Source: Anaerolineae bacterium | GTDB lineage: Bacteria > Chloroflexota > Anaerolineae > Promineifilales > Promineifilaceae | Reading direction: 5' to 3' | Assembly: GCA_028284105.1 (NCBI GenBank) | Contig: JANQSK010000978.1 | Coordinates: 1 to 6,345 of the forward strand | Length of the DNA: 6,345 nt | Part shown: piece by piece, positions 5,470 through 6,345 of the stretch | How the letters are laid out: each line of letters opens with the position of its first letter | Position numbering within the stretch: position 1 is the first letter of the stretch | The notes under the pieces: generated by a model | Seen by the model: the letters and a program-made list of their open reading frames with translations, nothing else | Databases searched by the model: none | Told to the model about the DNA's origin: nothing | Position numbers and translations under genes: made by a program

Positions 5470-6345
5470 ATGGATTCGAAAATAGAACAACTCAATCAAC
5501 TCAAAGCCCAATCACAGAAAGGTGGTGGGGACGCAAGAATTGAAAAACAGCGTGCCAATGGAAAAATGACGGCACGAGAACGCATTGACCTCTTGCTTGA
5601 TCGGGGCACATTCCGCGAAATTGATGCACTTGTCGTTCACCGTGAGCAAAATTTTGGCATGGGTGACAAGAAATTCTTGGGGGATAGCGTGGTCACAGGA
5701 TGGGGAACGATTAACGGCCGTCTTGTCTACGTCTACAGCCAAGATTTCACCGTCTTTGGTGGAAGCCTCAGTCAGGTACACGCCGAAAAAATCTGTAAAG
5801 TGATGGAAATGGCAACTCGCAATGGTGCGCCAATTATCGGTCTCAATGACTCCGGTGGGGCGCGCATCCAAGAAGGTGTTGTTAGCCTCGGCGGTTTTGC
5901 CGACATCTTCCTGCGCAACACGCCCGCCTCAGGTGTAGTGCCCCAAATCAGCGCCATTATGGGCCCCTGCGCTGGCGGCGCCGTTTATTCACCAGCCCTC
6001 ACCGACTTCATCTTTATGGTCAAAAACACAAGCCATATGTTTATCACAGGCCCCGAAGTTGTTAAAGCCGTCACCGGTGAAGAGGTTTCCTTTGAAGAGC
6101 TTGGTGGCGCAATGACACACAACAGCACCAGCGGTGTAGCTCACATGGCGGCTGAATCGGAAGAAGATTGCCTCTTCCTCATTCGTGAAATGATGAGCTA
6201 CCTTCCTTCGAACAACATGGAAGACCCCCCATTCCAAGCAAGCAATGATGATGATCTCCGCACTGAACCGGCCCTTAACAACATTGTCCCCGACAACCCC
6301 AATAAACCATCCGACATCAAAGAAGCCATAAAACTGATTGTAGAC
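5470..6345 (+). CDS. Biotin-dependent acyl-CoA carboxylase carboxyltransferase subunit (PccB/MmdA type), N-terminal 292 codons
   Basis: This subunit transfers a carboxyl group between biotin and an acyl-CoA, most likely propionyl-CoA/(S)-methylmalonyl-CoA. The frame is open to the window end, covering 292 of about 515 expected residues. Family landmarks include GGGDARIEKQRANGKMTARE (18-37), HREQNFGMGDKKFLGDSVVTG, SQDFTVFGGSLSQVHAEK, NDSGGARIQEG (126-136), whose glycine-rich turn helps form an oxyanion hole, YADIF-like GFADIFLRN, and GPCAGGAVYSPALTD from 165 on, followed by the FITGPEVVKAVTGEEVSFEELGGA segment and a GVAH element. All are intact. The ATG at 5470 begins a typical N-terminus and has no Shine-Dalgarno. 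The gene lies 87 bp after the membrane-protein gene, separated by heptad repeats. Propionyl-CoA carboxylase beta, methylmalonyl-CoA decarboxylase alpha and transcarboxylase 12S cannot be told apart from this part alone. One ACGGCCGT copy lies at 5714-5721. Confidence 0.93.
   Translation, partial: MDSKIEQLNQLKAQSQKGGGDARIEKQRANGKMTARERIDLLLDRGTFREIDALVVHREQNFGMGDKKFLGDSVVTGWGTINGRLVYVYSQDFTVFGGSLSQVHAEKICKVMEMATRNGAPIIGLNDSGGARIQEGVVSLGGFADIFLRNTPASGVVPQISAIMGPCAGGAVYSPALTDFIFMVKNTSHMFITGPEVVKAVTGEEVSFEELGGAMTHNSTSGVAHMAAESEEDCLFLIREMMSYLPSNNMEDPPFQASNDDDLRTEPALNNIVPDNPNKPSDIKEAIKLIVD

Larger units (their letters stand above)
562..5721. repeat. Dispersed palindrome ACGGCCGT, nine perfect copies
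   Basis: Perfect copies lie at 562-569, 1203-1210, 2372-2379, 2786-2793, 3193-3200, 4054-4061, 4226-4233, 4292-4299 and 5714-5721. Four extend to the full decamer AACGGCCGTT (561, 1202, 2371, 4291), and the others keep A or T on the left and T, C or A-type variation at the ends. With equal bases one expects about 0.1 copies in this length. All nine are inside coding sequence: five encode Thr-Ala-Val, three encode Gly-Arg after a variable residue, and one spans Glu-Arg-Pro-Phe. All three codon phases are therefore used, pointing to selection or biased mutation on the DNA itself. The role is unknown. Confidence 0.85.

Noticed and set aside
5512..6237. Minus-strand open frames opposite the carboxylase gene
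   Set aside because: They are shadows of a highly conserved coding sequence on + and show no recognisable protein features.

Overview
This is a bacterial chromosomal window of moderate GC with ordinary housekeeping genes and several unusual DNA-level signals. I see no phage, transposase, CRISPR, rRNA or tRNA sequence. The taxon cannot be fixed from this window. A FolK-YqeK-type fusion, a mixture of leaderless and Shine-Dalgarno genes, heptameric intergenic repeats and a HIP1-like abundant palindrome would suit a filamentous, Chloroflexota-like or similarly deep-branching bacterium, but that is a weak inference.

Layout from left to right: (1) the 3' end of an alanine racemase gene on +; (2) a convergent alpha/beta-hydrolase on -, with a clear Shine-Dalgarno that sets its start; (3) about 400 bp of AT-rich non-coding DNA with nested inverted repeats and an operator-like palindrome; (4) a DUF1990/UPF0548 gene on +; (5) an exodeoxyribonuclease III/AP endonuclease gene on +, apparently transcribed from a promoter that places +1 at its ATG; (6) a two-gene folate unit on -, folB followed by a FolK protein fused to a C-terminal YqeK-like HD phosphohydrolase; (7) a divergent small four-helix membrane protein on +, with the same leaderless promoter geometry; (8) a heptameric purine/pyrimidine repeat cluster; (9) the first 292 codons of a biotin-dependent acyl-CoA carboxylase carboxyltransferase subunit (PccB/MmdA type), cut by the window end.

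The genes belong to separate processes: cell-wall D-alanine supply, base-excision repair, folate synthesis and propionyl/methylmalonyl-CoA metabolism. The only clear functional unit is folB-folK-HD, whose products catalyse consecutive pterin steps. The fused HD domain may add a phosphohydrolase activity to that pathway.

The strongest unexplained signal is the palindrome ACGGCCGT. It occurs nine times in 6.3 kb, always inside genes and in all three codon phases, against about 0.1 expected by chance. Next are the TACAAT-N6-ATG gene starts lacking Shine-Dalgarno sequences, the FolK-HD fusion, and the inverted heptad repeats upstream of the carboxylase gene.
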